Origin: Lewinellaceae bacterium
GTDB taxonomy: Bacteria; Bacteroidota; Bacteroidia; Chitinophagales; Saprospiraceae
Direction: 5' to 3'
Assembly (NCBI GenBank): GCA_020636225.1
Contig: JACJYI010000005.1
Location: 248,001-312,000, forward strand
Length of the DNA: 64,000 bases
Shown here: piece after piece, positions 17,223 through 24,973 of the stretch
Numbering within the stretch: the stretch's first letter is position 1
Layout of the letters: the number at the start of each line of letters is the position of its first letter
The notes under the pieces: model-generated
What the model was told of the DNA's origin: nothing
Seen by the model: the letters and a program-made list of their open reading frames with translations, nothing else
Database searches by the model: none
Position numbers and translations under genes: made by a program

Positions 17223-17254
17223 CCAAGATAGCGAGAGAGATGGATTCAATTCAA
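17223..17254 (-). promoter_or_regulatory. Bacteroidota-type promoter for the DUF3667 gene
   Basis: On the minus strand TTG (17254-17252), a 21-nt spacer and TATCTTGG (17230-17223) fit the TTG/TAnnTTTG pattern with one mismatch. The predicted leader is about 25-30 nt. Confidence 0.5.
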
Positions 17255-17266
17255 GTAGCCAACTGG

Positions 17267-17887
17267 TCAACCCGTCTGAACAGGGTTTGATAAGCGGCGG
17301 ATCATCCATTCCCCGACCAACAGGTTGGGTACCCAGCACAACCAGGCGATGATCTGGTAGGCGGGGATGAAATCCATGCCGAACGCCCCGGTGAAGAGGG
17401 GCAACCACAAGCGCAGGGTCACCGCCGCAAAGGTGAGGGCATAACTGCGCATCATCCACCGGCGATGGGCCTCGGTATTCCGGACCAGGATGCGCCGCCA
17501 GGCCGTCCAGGTAGTGATGAGCCAGGCCAGGGCGAGGAGGGTGAAGCCCAGACAGGCGATCCATCCTCCGGTGGCAAACTGGGCGATGTACAGTCCGGCC
17601 AGTCCGCTGATCAGGCAGGCACCGACATAGATCTTCCCCAGAAGTCGATGACGGGAAGGTTTGTGTTGGCGCAGCCTGTTGCTGAACTGGGTCATGCCGG
17701 CAAGGAGGGCGATCCCGCCCAGGGAGATATGCGCAAAGAACGCGGTGCGCCAGAAAGGATCCCGCAGGAGGTCAGCGGTCTTGCTGCTCAGCAGGCCCTG
17801 GTCTTCCGGAATAAAGGGCACCAGGATGGGATACAGGCCGATGGCAACCGCCAGGACGTAGAACAGGATCCTCAGTAACCGTTTCAT
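17267..17887 (-). CDS. DUF2306-like membrane protein
   Basis: The 206-residue protein has about six membrane helices. The conserved 'RDPFWRTAFFAHISLGGIALLAG' segment, 'HRLLGKIYV' and 'HRRWMMRSYALTFAAVTLRLWLP' are hallmarks of the DUF2306 family. Function is unknown. It begins 5 nt after the TfoX-like gene ends on the same strand, so the two are probably co-transcribed. Confidence 0.85.
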   Translation of the reverse strand: MKRLLRILFYVLAVAIGLYPILVPFIPEDQGLLSSKTADLLRDPFWRTAFFAHISLGGIALLAGMTQFSNRLRQHKPSRHRLLGKIYVGACLISGLAGLYIAQFATGGWIACLGFTLLALAWLITTWTAWRRILVRNTEAHRRWMMRSYALTFAAVTLRLWLPLFTGAFGMDFIPAYQIIAWLCWVPNLLVGEWMIRRLSNPVQTG

Positions 17888-17892
17888 CAGCC

Positions 17893-18240
17893 TCAGGATT
17901 TTTTCTTTTTCGATGATTTGGCCAGTGGATTGAATGCCAGGGCCTTGTCGATCCAGGTTTCCAGTTGCCTGTCCGTTTCAGTCCCCTCATTGTCAATCAA
18001 GAGATAGCCTTTCATGGGCCGGCCGGTGAAATCCATGGGGCGGGCACCGGGCAGTTTGAGATTTTCCTCATCCTCATCGGGGTGGAGGCGCACCATCAGT
18101 TCGTCCTTGACGATTCCGACGCACATCTTGTCGTCGACCAGGAAACAGAGGCCACCCATCATTTTCTTTTCCTCGAATGGAACGGACCGGCGGTCAAGCG
18201 TCTGGCGGATGCGATCGGCGAAGTATTCGGAGTAAGCCAT
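17893..18240 (-). CDS. TfoX/Sxy N-terminal domain protein
   Basis: The 115-residue protein matches the TfoX N-terminal domain: 'RRSVPFEEKKMMGGLCFLVDDKMCVGIVKDELMVRL' style strands and a 'PMDFTGRPMKGYLLID' block. A lysine-rich tail (KKKKS) ends it. TfoX regulates competence in gamma-proteobacteria, but stand-alone N-domain proteins in Bacteroidota have no established role. It is the first gene of a likely two-gene operon with DUF2306. Confidence 0.88.
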   Translation of the reverse strand: MAYSEYFADRIRQTLDRRSVPFEEKKMMGGLCFLVDDKMCVGIVKDELMVRLHPDEDEENLKLPGARPMDFTGRPMKGYLLIDNEGTETDRQLETWIDKALAFNPLAKSSKKKKS

Positions 18241-18243
18241 TTG

Positions 18244-18280
18244 AGTTAAGGAGTTAAGGAGTTAAGGAGTTAAGGAGTTT
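18244..18280. repeat. Short tandem repeat GAGTTAAG
   Basis: Four to five 8- to 9-bp units of GAGTTAAG(G) lie immediately upstream of the TfoX start. A purine-rich low-complexity tract follows to about 18320. Confidence 0.85.
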
Positions 18281-18423
18281 AGGAGGGGAGGAGGAGTTGG
18301 GAGGTGATGGGGGGGGAGAGTTGAAAGAAAAGAATAATTCCCGGTCATTACCCTATGTGGCAAGGCATGGTGGCTGGGCAGGAAAAGCAATAAAAAAGGA
18401 GGGTTGTCAATCGTCCGGTCAAA

Positions 18424-19281
18424 TCATGGTTGGTCGATCTTGAATTTTCCAATGTAGACTTCTGCTTCGTCGCTGGCTGTCAGGATGGAGAAATAATAGA
18501 GCCCGGGCTTGAGTTTGAGTTGAAAGGTGGAGCCAAATGTTGCTTTGTCTTCCAGTGTTTCAGTGATCTCGATCGGGTAGGTCTGGAGGGGACGATTGAT
18601 ATCCCGGTTCGAGAATATCTGCAGGATCAGTCCGTCATTGATCAGTCCAGTCGCAATTCCGGCGAAGGAAATCGTCGTCCGGCCTTTTTTCGATTTAAAG
18701 CCTGATTCAGAAAACGTTGGGGAGGTTAATTCAATATCAACCTCATCCCCCCGCATTCCGGTCATCAAGCTCTCCATGGAAGGATTGACTGCAAAGTCAC
18801 GTGGATCGACTGCCGCCAGGAGCCCTTCCTCCATGGGTGGCTTCTCTTCAACGTTTGCCCGCAATTCATTGGTTTCAGCAGGTGGTTCTTCTTCCGGGGT
18901 TTCCCTGGGTACTGGGGGCGGAGGGAATACACCTTCCTGTTTGGATGGAACATACTCCTCCTGAACTGCGGAAGGCCGCCATATGAACCATGTGGCGGCG
19001 ATGAGGAATACAGACAGACCGAACCATTTTAGCCACCTGAATCGGTTGGGAGGGGGCTGGGTGCTTTCCTTTTTCCCGATGGAGTTTTCCTTTGTGACCT
19101 CATCGATCACGGATAGTAAGCGTTGTCTCCCGGCATCACGAAAATGGTCAAAAATCTGACGTTGAAGGTTGACTTCTTTCCTCAATTCGGGATCCTGAGC
19201 CATGGCCTCCTCAAACACCTGAAGCTGATCGGGGGCTAAGTTTCCAGCAATATAATCGTCTATGTGGTCCTTGTGATCCAT
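18424..19281 (-). CDS. Putative anti-sigma factor, single-pass membrane protein
   Basis: The 285-residue protein has an N-terminal cytoplasmic helical region (1-80, 'IDDYIAGNLAPDQLQVFEEAMAQDPELRKEV', the usual Bacteroidota anti-sigma start) and one membrane helix at about 84-101. A Pro/Glu-rich linker and a C-terminal beta domain (about 190-285, ending 'GLYYFSILTASDEAEVYIGKFKI') follow. It starts 15 nt after the ECF sigma gene on the same strand, the standard arrangement for a sigma/anti-sigma pair. The periplasmic beta domain could sense an envelope signal. No classical zinc-binding HxxxCxxC motif is present, so the assignment rests on context and layout. Confidence 0.75.
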   Translation of the reverse strand: MDHKDHIDDYIAGNLAPDQLQVFEEAMAQDPELRKEVNLQRQIFDHFRDAGRQRLLSVIDEVTKENSIGKKESTQPPPNRFRWLKWFGLSVFLIAATWFIWRPSAVQEEYVPSKQEGVFPPPPVPRETPEEEPPAETNELRANVEEKPPMEEGLLAAVDPRDFAVNPSMESLMTGMRGDEVDIELTSPTFSESGFKSKKGRTTISFAGIATGLINDGLILQIFSNRDINRPLQTYPIEITETLEDKATFGSTFQLKLKPGLYYFSILTASDEAEVYIGKFKIDQP

Positions 19282-19296
19282 GAGCAGTTAACGTTC

Positions 19297-19854
19297 TCAG
19301 TTGTAGAGTAGTTCTTCAAATCCCGGCTGACTGCGCACCAGGTCAACAAGCCGTTCCTTGCATTGGTGCTTGCGTCGTTTCGCATATCCTTCGCTGGCAA
19401 AACCAAGTTTGGCAGCGATCTCCACCATGGAGATGCCTTGAAAAAAGAGATCGAGAACCTGCTGACAGTCCTGACCGAGTTGTTTTCTGGCATTATCCAT
19501 GAGTTTTTTTCTGTCTTTCGCCACGTAATCAATGGGTTCTTCGGCAATAGATTTGAGATCCTCGGACAAGGTGACATCCCGGCGATATCTTTTTTGAAAG
19601 AGATTGCCGACAAGATTTCGGCAGATGCCCAAAAAATAGGTGCTGAACTTGCTGGTCAATTGGAATCCGGGGCTTCCCGACTTGTCATAGATGACCATCA
19701 ATGCATCCTGAAAGACATCCTTTGCGTCATCCTCTGTTCCTCCACAATCCTTTACCCACTTTCGGACAGCCGGAAAAAGATCGGTCCAGATGGATTGAAT
19801 GGTGTGGCGATCACCTGATCGAATGCCGGCGATTGGGTCAATAGGTGTTTTCAT
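19297..19854 (-). CDS. ECF-type RNA polymerase sigma factor
   Basis: The 185-residue protein has sigma region 2 ('DDAKDVFQDALMVIYDK', 'FSTYFLGICRNLVGN', about 41-85) and region 4 with the HTH 'GISMVEIAAKLGFASEGYAKRRKHQCKERL' (about 138-170). Together with the downstream membrane protein it forms a probable signal-responsive sigma/anti-sigma unit. Target promoters are unknown; the envelope-protein genes to the right are candidates. A promoter-like pair lies at 19877-19908. Confidence 0.9.
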   Translation of the reverse strand: MKTPIDPIAGIRSGDRHTIQSIWTDLFPAVRKWVKDCGGTEDDAKDVFQDALMVIYDKSGSPGFQLTSKFSTYFLGICRNLVGNLFQKRYRRDVTLSEDLKSIAEEPIDYVAKDRKKLMDNARKQLGQDCQQVLDLFFQGISMVEIAAKLGFASEGYAKRRKHQCKERLVDLVRSQPGFEELLYN

Positions 19855-19876
19855 GTCTCGGTTCTCTCATGCTGGA

Positions 19877-19908
19877 CGAAAATAGCATCAAATCCTGATT
19901 CGTGGCAA
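19877..19908 (-). promoter_or_regulatory. Bacteroidota-type promoter for the sigma/anti-sigma operon
   Basis: On the minus strand TTG (19908-19906), 21 nt, then TATTTTCG (19884-19877) fits TTG-N21-TAnnTTTG with one mismatch. The start codon is at 19854, giving a leader of roughly 20 nt. Confidence 0.45.
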
Positions 19909-19998
19909 CCGGCTCGTAACGCAGAGGGGTTGGACTACCTGTACAAGTTGTCCAATGGAAGTAGATGTCCTGAGGTGAGTTGGAATTTTCTATGCTGG

Positions 19999-20337
19999 AT
20001 GATGTATCCTTTTGGTCACAGGTTAAATCCAGAAGAGGAGAACATCGATCACCAGATTGGTTCGATACAAACTGCCCAGGATATGCAAAACGAGCGTGAA
20101 CTGAATAGGGAAGGCCAGGGGGACGATCCGCTTTCGGAAGCTTTCTTGTCTGCACGGGAACTGGAAGTCTTGGCTTTGCTGGCCCTGGGCTTGACCAGTG
20201 ACGAGATCGGCAGGAAACTGTATATCGAGGCCAGTACGGTCAATACCCATCGACGAAAAATGATCCGCCGGGCAGGTGCCCGGAATACAACGCACCTTGT
20301 GTTCGTGGCTTGCCAGCGGGGATGGATCCCCCTTTGA
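19999..20337 (+). CDS. Small LuxR/GerE-type helix-turn-helix protein
   Basis: The C-terminal part is a LuxR-type DNA-binding domain: 'LSARELEVLALLALGLTSDEIGRKLYIEASTVNTHRRKMIRRAG'-like pattern, with the recognition helix in 'STVNTHRRKM'. No receiver domain is present; with start 19999 the product is 112 residues. ATG 20083 (84 residues) and 19930 (135 residues) are alternatives, and the N-terminal sequence before 20083 looks poorly conserved. It is divergent from the ECF sigma gene and is followed by a terminator. Confidence 0.75.
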   Translation: MMYPFGHRLNPEEENIDHQIGSIQTAQDMQNERELNREGQGDDPLSEAFLSARELEVLALLALGLTSDEIGRKLYIEASTVNTHRRKMIRRAGARNTTHLVFVACQRGWIPL

Positions 20338-20441
20338 CGCTGACCAGGTGAGATGGAAGAACCATTGGAGCACTTCGTGTGTGCTGTCAAGTTGAATTTA
20401 AAGGATGAATGCTGGCGATGAACTGCTGACATGTTCTGACC

Positions 20442-20492
20442 GAGGGAGCGGGAACAGGTGAGGTGGTCGAACATCTGCTCCCTCTCTTTTTC
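20442..20492 (+). terminator. Rho-independent-type terminator
   Basis: GAGGGAGC (20442-20449) pairs with GCTCCCTC (20477-20484) and is followed by TCTTTTTC. It lies about 105 nt after the HTH gene. The remainder of the gene-free stretch 20338-20862 holds nothing I can name. Confidence 0.65.
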
Positions 20493-20862
20493 ATGTTTCG
20501 GGGGATGGCCTTGGAAAAGGCTGTCCCCTTGCTTATGGACATCATCGCGTCGATAAGTGGATGATCGGTCCTGTTGGATCAGGTAAGGGGCTGAACGTGG
20601 ACGGGTCCTGGAATCCAACCCCTTATTTGGCATCCAGAAGGATGTAACCATCCCGGGGTAAGTCAAATAGATGGATGTGGCTGCCACCGAAAAGATTGGT
20701 TGAAGCCGAATTGACAACACCATTTTTTCCATTTCAGATGATTTACCCATGAAAAAGAGAACAGGATTTCAAATGTATTCCGGCCATTTGCGCGATAGGA
20801 ACAGCCGGATCGACAGTATTCTCCGGACTGAAGCCGCTTCACCGACCAGGAGGATGCCTGTC

Positions 20863-22128
20863 ATGAAGGCCATTGGCTATTTGGTCATGATGCTCCATCT
20901 GGTAGCGTGGATGCAGCCTGGTTACGCCCAAGCCAGCCGGTACTTTGTACCCTTTACGGGCGAACCGGTGATGAGCGAGTTGCCCTCCAGCTATCAGGAG
21001 TACCTGGACGAGGTGTTGGCAAAATCCTATAACAGGGGAATTTCGGCTCCCCTGTCAATTCTCGTGATGATGACCCAGGGTGCGAACCCCATGAATATTG
21101 GCAATCTGCGATTTGAGGAGCCCGTCAGCATCTGGTTTGAAGGGAAGGTGGTTAAGGCCAATGATGGTAGTGCCGAGTTTGCTGATCCTCAGTCATCCAT
21201 CCGGGCATTGACCATGGTCTTGCGACAGATATCGGAAGACCATGGCCTGAGTAGTCAGACCCGGAATGACAGCACCATGATCCGGATTCTGTTTGGCGCC
21301 GGAGGGGAGCTTGAAAGCGTTGCAGATCGGGCTAGAGTGTATTGGGAAGAATGGGGAGAGAAATGGCCAATTGAGCAGGCCGTAGAGACAGCGTCAGCAA
21401 TAAGGGTTAATGACAACGGGTTGCCTCCCCGTCTTGATCAACCATCCGAAAAGGTGTCGCCGGTTGAGATTCCTAAAGGAACTGTTCTGGTATCCATTGA
21501 GGACCTGACCGAGTTGAAGGAGCAGGCTGGACGTGTTCATCCAGCAAATACCGAGCCGGTTGAGGTGCCTTTGAATCAATCGATGGTGACGGAGCAGAAG
21601 GATACACTGATCACTGTCATTCCACCAGAAGAGAGGGTCAGCGGCCGCCCGGCCGTCCAGTTCATGATCGGTGGAGAATATGGCTACCTCCAGCGGTTGG
21701 TGACCCAGGATGTGGTTGAACGAAGGGATACATTTCCCATGGACCAGTATGGTGGCCATGTCGGATTGCGGTTCAATATTTTCCCTCGCAGTCCGATCGG
21801 ATTGATGGTACAGACACGTTGTGGAATGGGATACCGAAATGTTGAAGGAGTCGCGGAAGGCTATTATGCCCAGGTGACCGGTGATTTGGGTCTGAAGCTT
21901 TGGTTTCTGACCGTTTACGGTGGGGTTACCCGACAGTATAGTAGTTGGAACAGGGCATCAACATTAGTGAAAAAACAACAATCCCTCACCACTACGCATG
22001 TGGGACTGCAGATCAATCCATTCAGGAAGTTCGGTCTGTGGGTACAGGTCAGCAATCCGGAGCATCTCTATCAACAGCGCCGGCTGGACCAGGGTATCTA
22101 TACCATTGGTGCATCCTTTTTCCTTTGA
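20863..22128 (+). CDS. Exported protein with C-terminal outer-membrane beta-barrel-like region
   Basis: I do not recognise the family. The 421-residue product has a signal peptide (MKAIGYLVMML...GYAQ), a helical middle region containing 'YQEYLDEVLAKSYNRGISAPLSILVMMTQGANP' type sequence and a Pro/Glu-rich linker. The C-terminal ~150 residues have alternating amphipathic strands ending in FFL, as in small outer-membrane barrels. AGGAGG at 20848-20853 is well spaced for ATG 20863; ATG 20854 is the alternative, and the frame extends to 20749. It opens a run of exported proteins on the + strand. Confidence 0.65.
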   Translation: MKAIGYLVMMLHLVAWMQPGYAQASRYFVPFTGEPVMSELPSSYQEYLDEVLAKSYNRGISAPLSILVMMTQGANPMNIGNLRFEEPVSIWFEGKVVKANDGSAEFADPQSSIRALTMVLRQISEDHGLSSQTRNDSTMIRILFGAGGELESVADRARVYWEEWGEKWPIEQAVETASAIRVNDNGLPPRLDQPSEKVSPVEIPKGTVLVSIEDLTELKEQAGRVHPANTEPVEVPLNQSMVTEQKDTLITVIPPEERVSGRPAVQFMIGGEYGYLQRLVTQDVVERRDTFPMDQYGGHVGLRFNIFPRSPIGLMVQTRCGMGYRNVEGVAEGYYAQVTGDLGLKLWFLTVYGGVTRQYSSWNRASTLVKKQQSLTTTHVGLQINPFRKFGLWVQVSNPEHLYQQRRLDQGIYTIGASFFL

Positions 22129-22286
22129 TCGTCACACTACTCAATTCCCGTCTTTCCAGAAGGCTCAAGTGTCATTATAGCAGGCAAAATCTATGTCTGA
22201 ATCACGGGACCATCTTCAGGTCCTGTGTAACCATGCGCCTCCTGATCAAATCAATGAACATTGAAACACCAATAAAAAACCTGAAC

Positions 22287-23609
22287 ATGAAAAAGCTGAT
22301 CTTTCTATTGACTTTCATTTCTCTGTACAGCTGCCTGCAGGCCCAATGTGATGCACGGTATTTTCGGAAGTGTGCTGTCACAGAATTATTGCCTGGCTTG
22401 TCTGATTTCAAGGTGACTCAGGATAACGGAGATAAATCTGGATCCTGGGAAGGTTCGTTGAACGGGCAACGCATCATTGGAACGTATGCCTATGATCATT
22501 CGGCAGGGCGGTTTGTAGCAACCGTGAATGCTCCGGTTGTAAGCAATCCTCAACCAACAGTCCAATCCGGTGAATCCGGGATGCAAGAGGAAAGAGGGAA
22601 GTCTATGAATACCTCGTCGAATCGAATTGAAGAACGGATAGAGACGCTTGAGGGCAAGAATCAGGAGGCGTTATCACGCTCAGAATCAGCACTCCGGCAG
22701 GCTGGTGATGCAGAGCAGTCTGCTGGCAGAGCATTATTGGAAATTGATGACCTGCAAACTAAAATGCTTCTTTTGGAAAGGAGAATGGATCAGTTGGAGG
22801 CTGGTCAGAAGAATTCAGGACCTGCACAAACCATCAATTCATCGTCTTTCACAAATTCAAATCCATCACCTGTCAGGGCTCAAAAATCATCAAAGCCCGT
22901 TGCAGTATCTCGATATTCCCCGGATATGACCCTGTATCTTGGATTCGGGGTGCGACCTTTGAAGTATGGTGATTTGGATATAGAATTTGAATATATTGAC
23001 GAGTCTCCCTCTCATGATCATATTTATGAATATTATCAACTTGACAAGCGTTCCAGTGCATTTTCACTGAATGCTGGTTTTGAATATTTCGATCACTCAA
23101 ATTGGTTTTACCATCTTGAAGGTGAGTTGTATTTCGGGGAGGTCAGAGGTGGAGGAGCTGATTTTGGAATGGGATATCATTTCGACACAGGAAAAGGATT
23201 CGAAATTCGTCCCAGTCTAGGCTTGGGAATGAATTACACCAGCGTTGAATTAGGAGATATTTATCAAAATTCTGTTTATATACAAGTAAATGACACGAAG
23301 TTCTATAGCAGATCCGTTGGAATTCGTGTCAGTAGTCCTTCTCTTTCCTTACGTCCGCAAGTAGCATTTGTTTTACCTGTCCTGGACAATTATGAAGTCA
23401 GACTTGGAATGGGCTACCATATTAATCTGGCCCGCTTCAGTTCTGATCTGCAGTTTAGTGGAGAAGATGAGAACAGGAAATCTATTTCGGATTCCAAGCC
23501 ATTGAAGGCTGCCAATGCTTACCTGGGTGTCAATGGAAGGAGGACAACTACTTCATTTGCCAGTCCACAAGGATTTTTTATTCATGCATGTTTTGGATTG
23601 CGCATGTAA
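22287..23609 (+). CDS. Exported coiled-coil protein with beta-barrel-like C-terminus
   Basis: The 440-residue protein has a signal peptide (MKKLIFLLTFISLYSCLQAQ). Residues about 20-75 are Cys-containing and beta-like. A heptad-rich coiled coil follows (about 112-172, 'IEERIETLEGKNQEALSRSE' and on), then a Ser/Pro linker. The last ~230 residues have barrel-like strands such as 'MTLYLGFGVRPL' and 'RPSLGLGMNYTSVEL', ending HACFGLRM. The coiled coil could span the periplasm. The long upstream frame (to 21945) overlaps the previous gene and is ignored. Family not recognised. Confidence 0.6.
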   Translation: MKKLIFLLTFISLYSCLQAQCDARYFRKCAVTELLPGLSDFKVTQDNGDKSGSWEGSLNGQRIIGTYAYDHSAGRFVATVNAPVVSNPQPTVQSGESGMQEERGKSMNTSSNRIEERIETLEGKNQEALSRSESALRQAGDAEQSAGRALLEIDDLQTKMLLLERRMDQLEAGQKNSGPAQTINSSSFTNSNPSPVRAQKSSKPVAVSRYSPDMTLYLGFGVRPLKYGDLDIEFEYIDESPSHDHIYEYYQLDKRSSAFSLNAGFEYFDHSNWFYHLEGELYFGEVRGGGADFGMGYHFDTGKGFEIRPSLGLGMNYTSVELGDIYQNSVYIQVNDTKFYSRSVGIRVSSPSLSLRPQVAFVLPVLDNYEVRLGMGYHINLARFSSDLQFSGEDENRKSISDSKPLKAANAYLGVNGRRTTTSFASPQGFFIHACFGLRM

Positions 23610-23705
23610 TTGAATTGCATATCATATGTATAAACATTGAATGCGTCATTCAGTGTATTGGAACGCGCGGTTGTATTTAATTTCTTCAACATAAACTGAT
23701 TTACA

Positions 23706-24893
23706 ATGAATAATCGGATTGCACTCATTGCCATATGGGTTATGCTCTTTGGTTTTTACGCTCAAGCCATTGCTCAGTTTTCGTCTGGCGGATCTGTAGA
23801 TAGTTCACCAAGTCTTGCTGGACGCCCTGATACGCCACCGACAAGGGAGCAGGCTGAAAACCTGATCAAACAGGATGATGTATATATTTTTCATGGGATC
23901 ATCAACAAGCGAGCTTCGCAGAATCAGATCGATTTCTACCAGCGACTGGTAAATAAGGAATTGATCGATGCCTTTCAGACCATAAATGGTCTGACGGCCA
24001 CATTGACGACCAAGGGAAGGGAGTATTTGGTTGAAGAGAAGCCTGACCATTATGTTGTTGCTGCTTCATTCGCTATACCCCATTCATTGACCTCAATGAC
24101 TCAGTCTCAGATAACACAAGGTGGATATACAATTAGTGGAGAAGTAAGACTTACCCAAATAAGTCCATTTGGAGAAGTCTTTGGTGCCAAGGAAAATGAT
24201 TTGCAGTCCTATTCAATGGACATTCAGTTTGATCTGATATCCAATGCATGGATTTTGGCTAAAAACTCTCCAGCAATCAGCAACTGGAGACAGAGCCAAT
24301 ATGGGCGTAAAGCGGTGGCGGATCGGATCAATGCTGGATATGCCCGAACTTTTTATGAGGGTCTTGATGCAGTATTGCAAGGTACCTGGATTTCAGGAAA
24401 TAGTACCATGATGATATCCGGAGAGGAGATTGTGTTTACCAAGAAAGATAAGGAAGAGTACTTCGAGTTTTTCTATGACGCCAATCAACTCAACGACAAG
24501 GCGACTGGAAAGCGGGTGTGCGGACTGGAGTTTAGACCTAAGGCTGGTACTATTTATGTTATCCGTGGACCCTTTAGTTTACGATACTATACCAAGCAGT
24601 TTTCAAAGGAGGATAATGAGTTGTTTAAGCGGATTGCTGGAACAGGGGCCTGGATGTATCAGGGAGCCAGAATCACCTATTCCATGGTTGGCGATAACAG
24701 TTGGGAGTTTGTACAAGAAGGGCCGAAGGATGTCATCAAGGGGACACTAAAGTTGGATGAGGAGTCTGGCATATTGACAAGTCAATTCAAAGGATCCAAA
24801 ACACGGATGCGGATCTACGGAATAAATGAAGACCAGATTGTTTTTCAAGGTGTTGATGATCCTAATGTGATACTGAGGTTAGTTCGCGGTTGA
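23706..24893 (+). CDS. Exported protein of unknown function
   Basis: The 395-residue protein has a signal peptide (MNNRIALIA...QAIAQ) and a Ser/Gly-rich stretch. A repeated beta/alpha layout follows, with two lipocalin-like halves visible as 'GTWISGNSTMMISGEEIVFTKK' and 'GAWMYQGARITYSMVGDNSWEF'. No catalytic motif was found. It lies 96 nt after the preceding exported-protein gene and 80 nt before the papain-like lipoprotein gene, so it may belong to the same transcript. Confidence 0.6.
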   Translation: MNNRIALIAIWVMLFGFYAQAIAQFSSGGSVDSSPSLAGRPDTPPTREQAENLIKQDDVYIFHGIINKRASQNQIDFYQRLVNKELIDAFQTINGLTATLTTKGREYLVEEKPDHYVVAASFAIPHSLTSMTQSQITQGGYTISGEVRLTQISPFGEVFGAKENDLQSYSMDIQFDLISNAWILAKNSPAISNWRQSQYGRKAVADRINAGYARTFYEGLDAVLQGTWISGNSTMMISGEEIVFTKKDKEEYFEFFYDANQLNDKATGKRVCGLEFRPKAGTIYVIRGPFSLRYYTKQFSKEDNELFKRIAGTGAWMYQGARITYSMVGDNSWEFVQEGPKDVIKGTLKLDEESGILTSQFKGSKTRMRIYGINEDQIVFQGVDDPNVILRLVRG

Positions 24894-24973
24894 TTTCTGT
24901 GGGCGAGCGGTTTATTAGCTAGATGATGCCTTGTTTTATTATTTCCTTTTTTTTATTCGTGAAATGTCTTGTT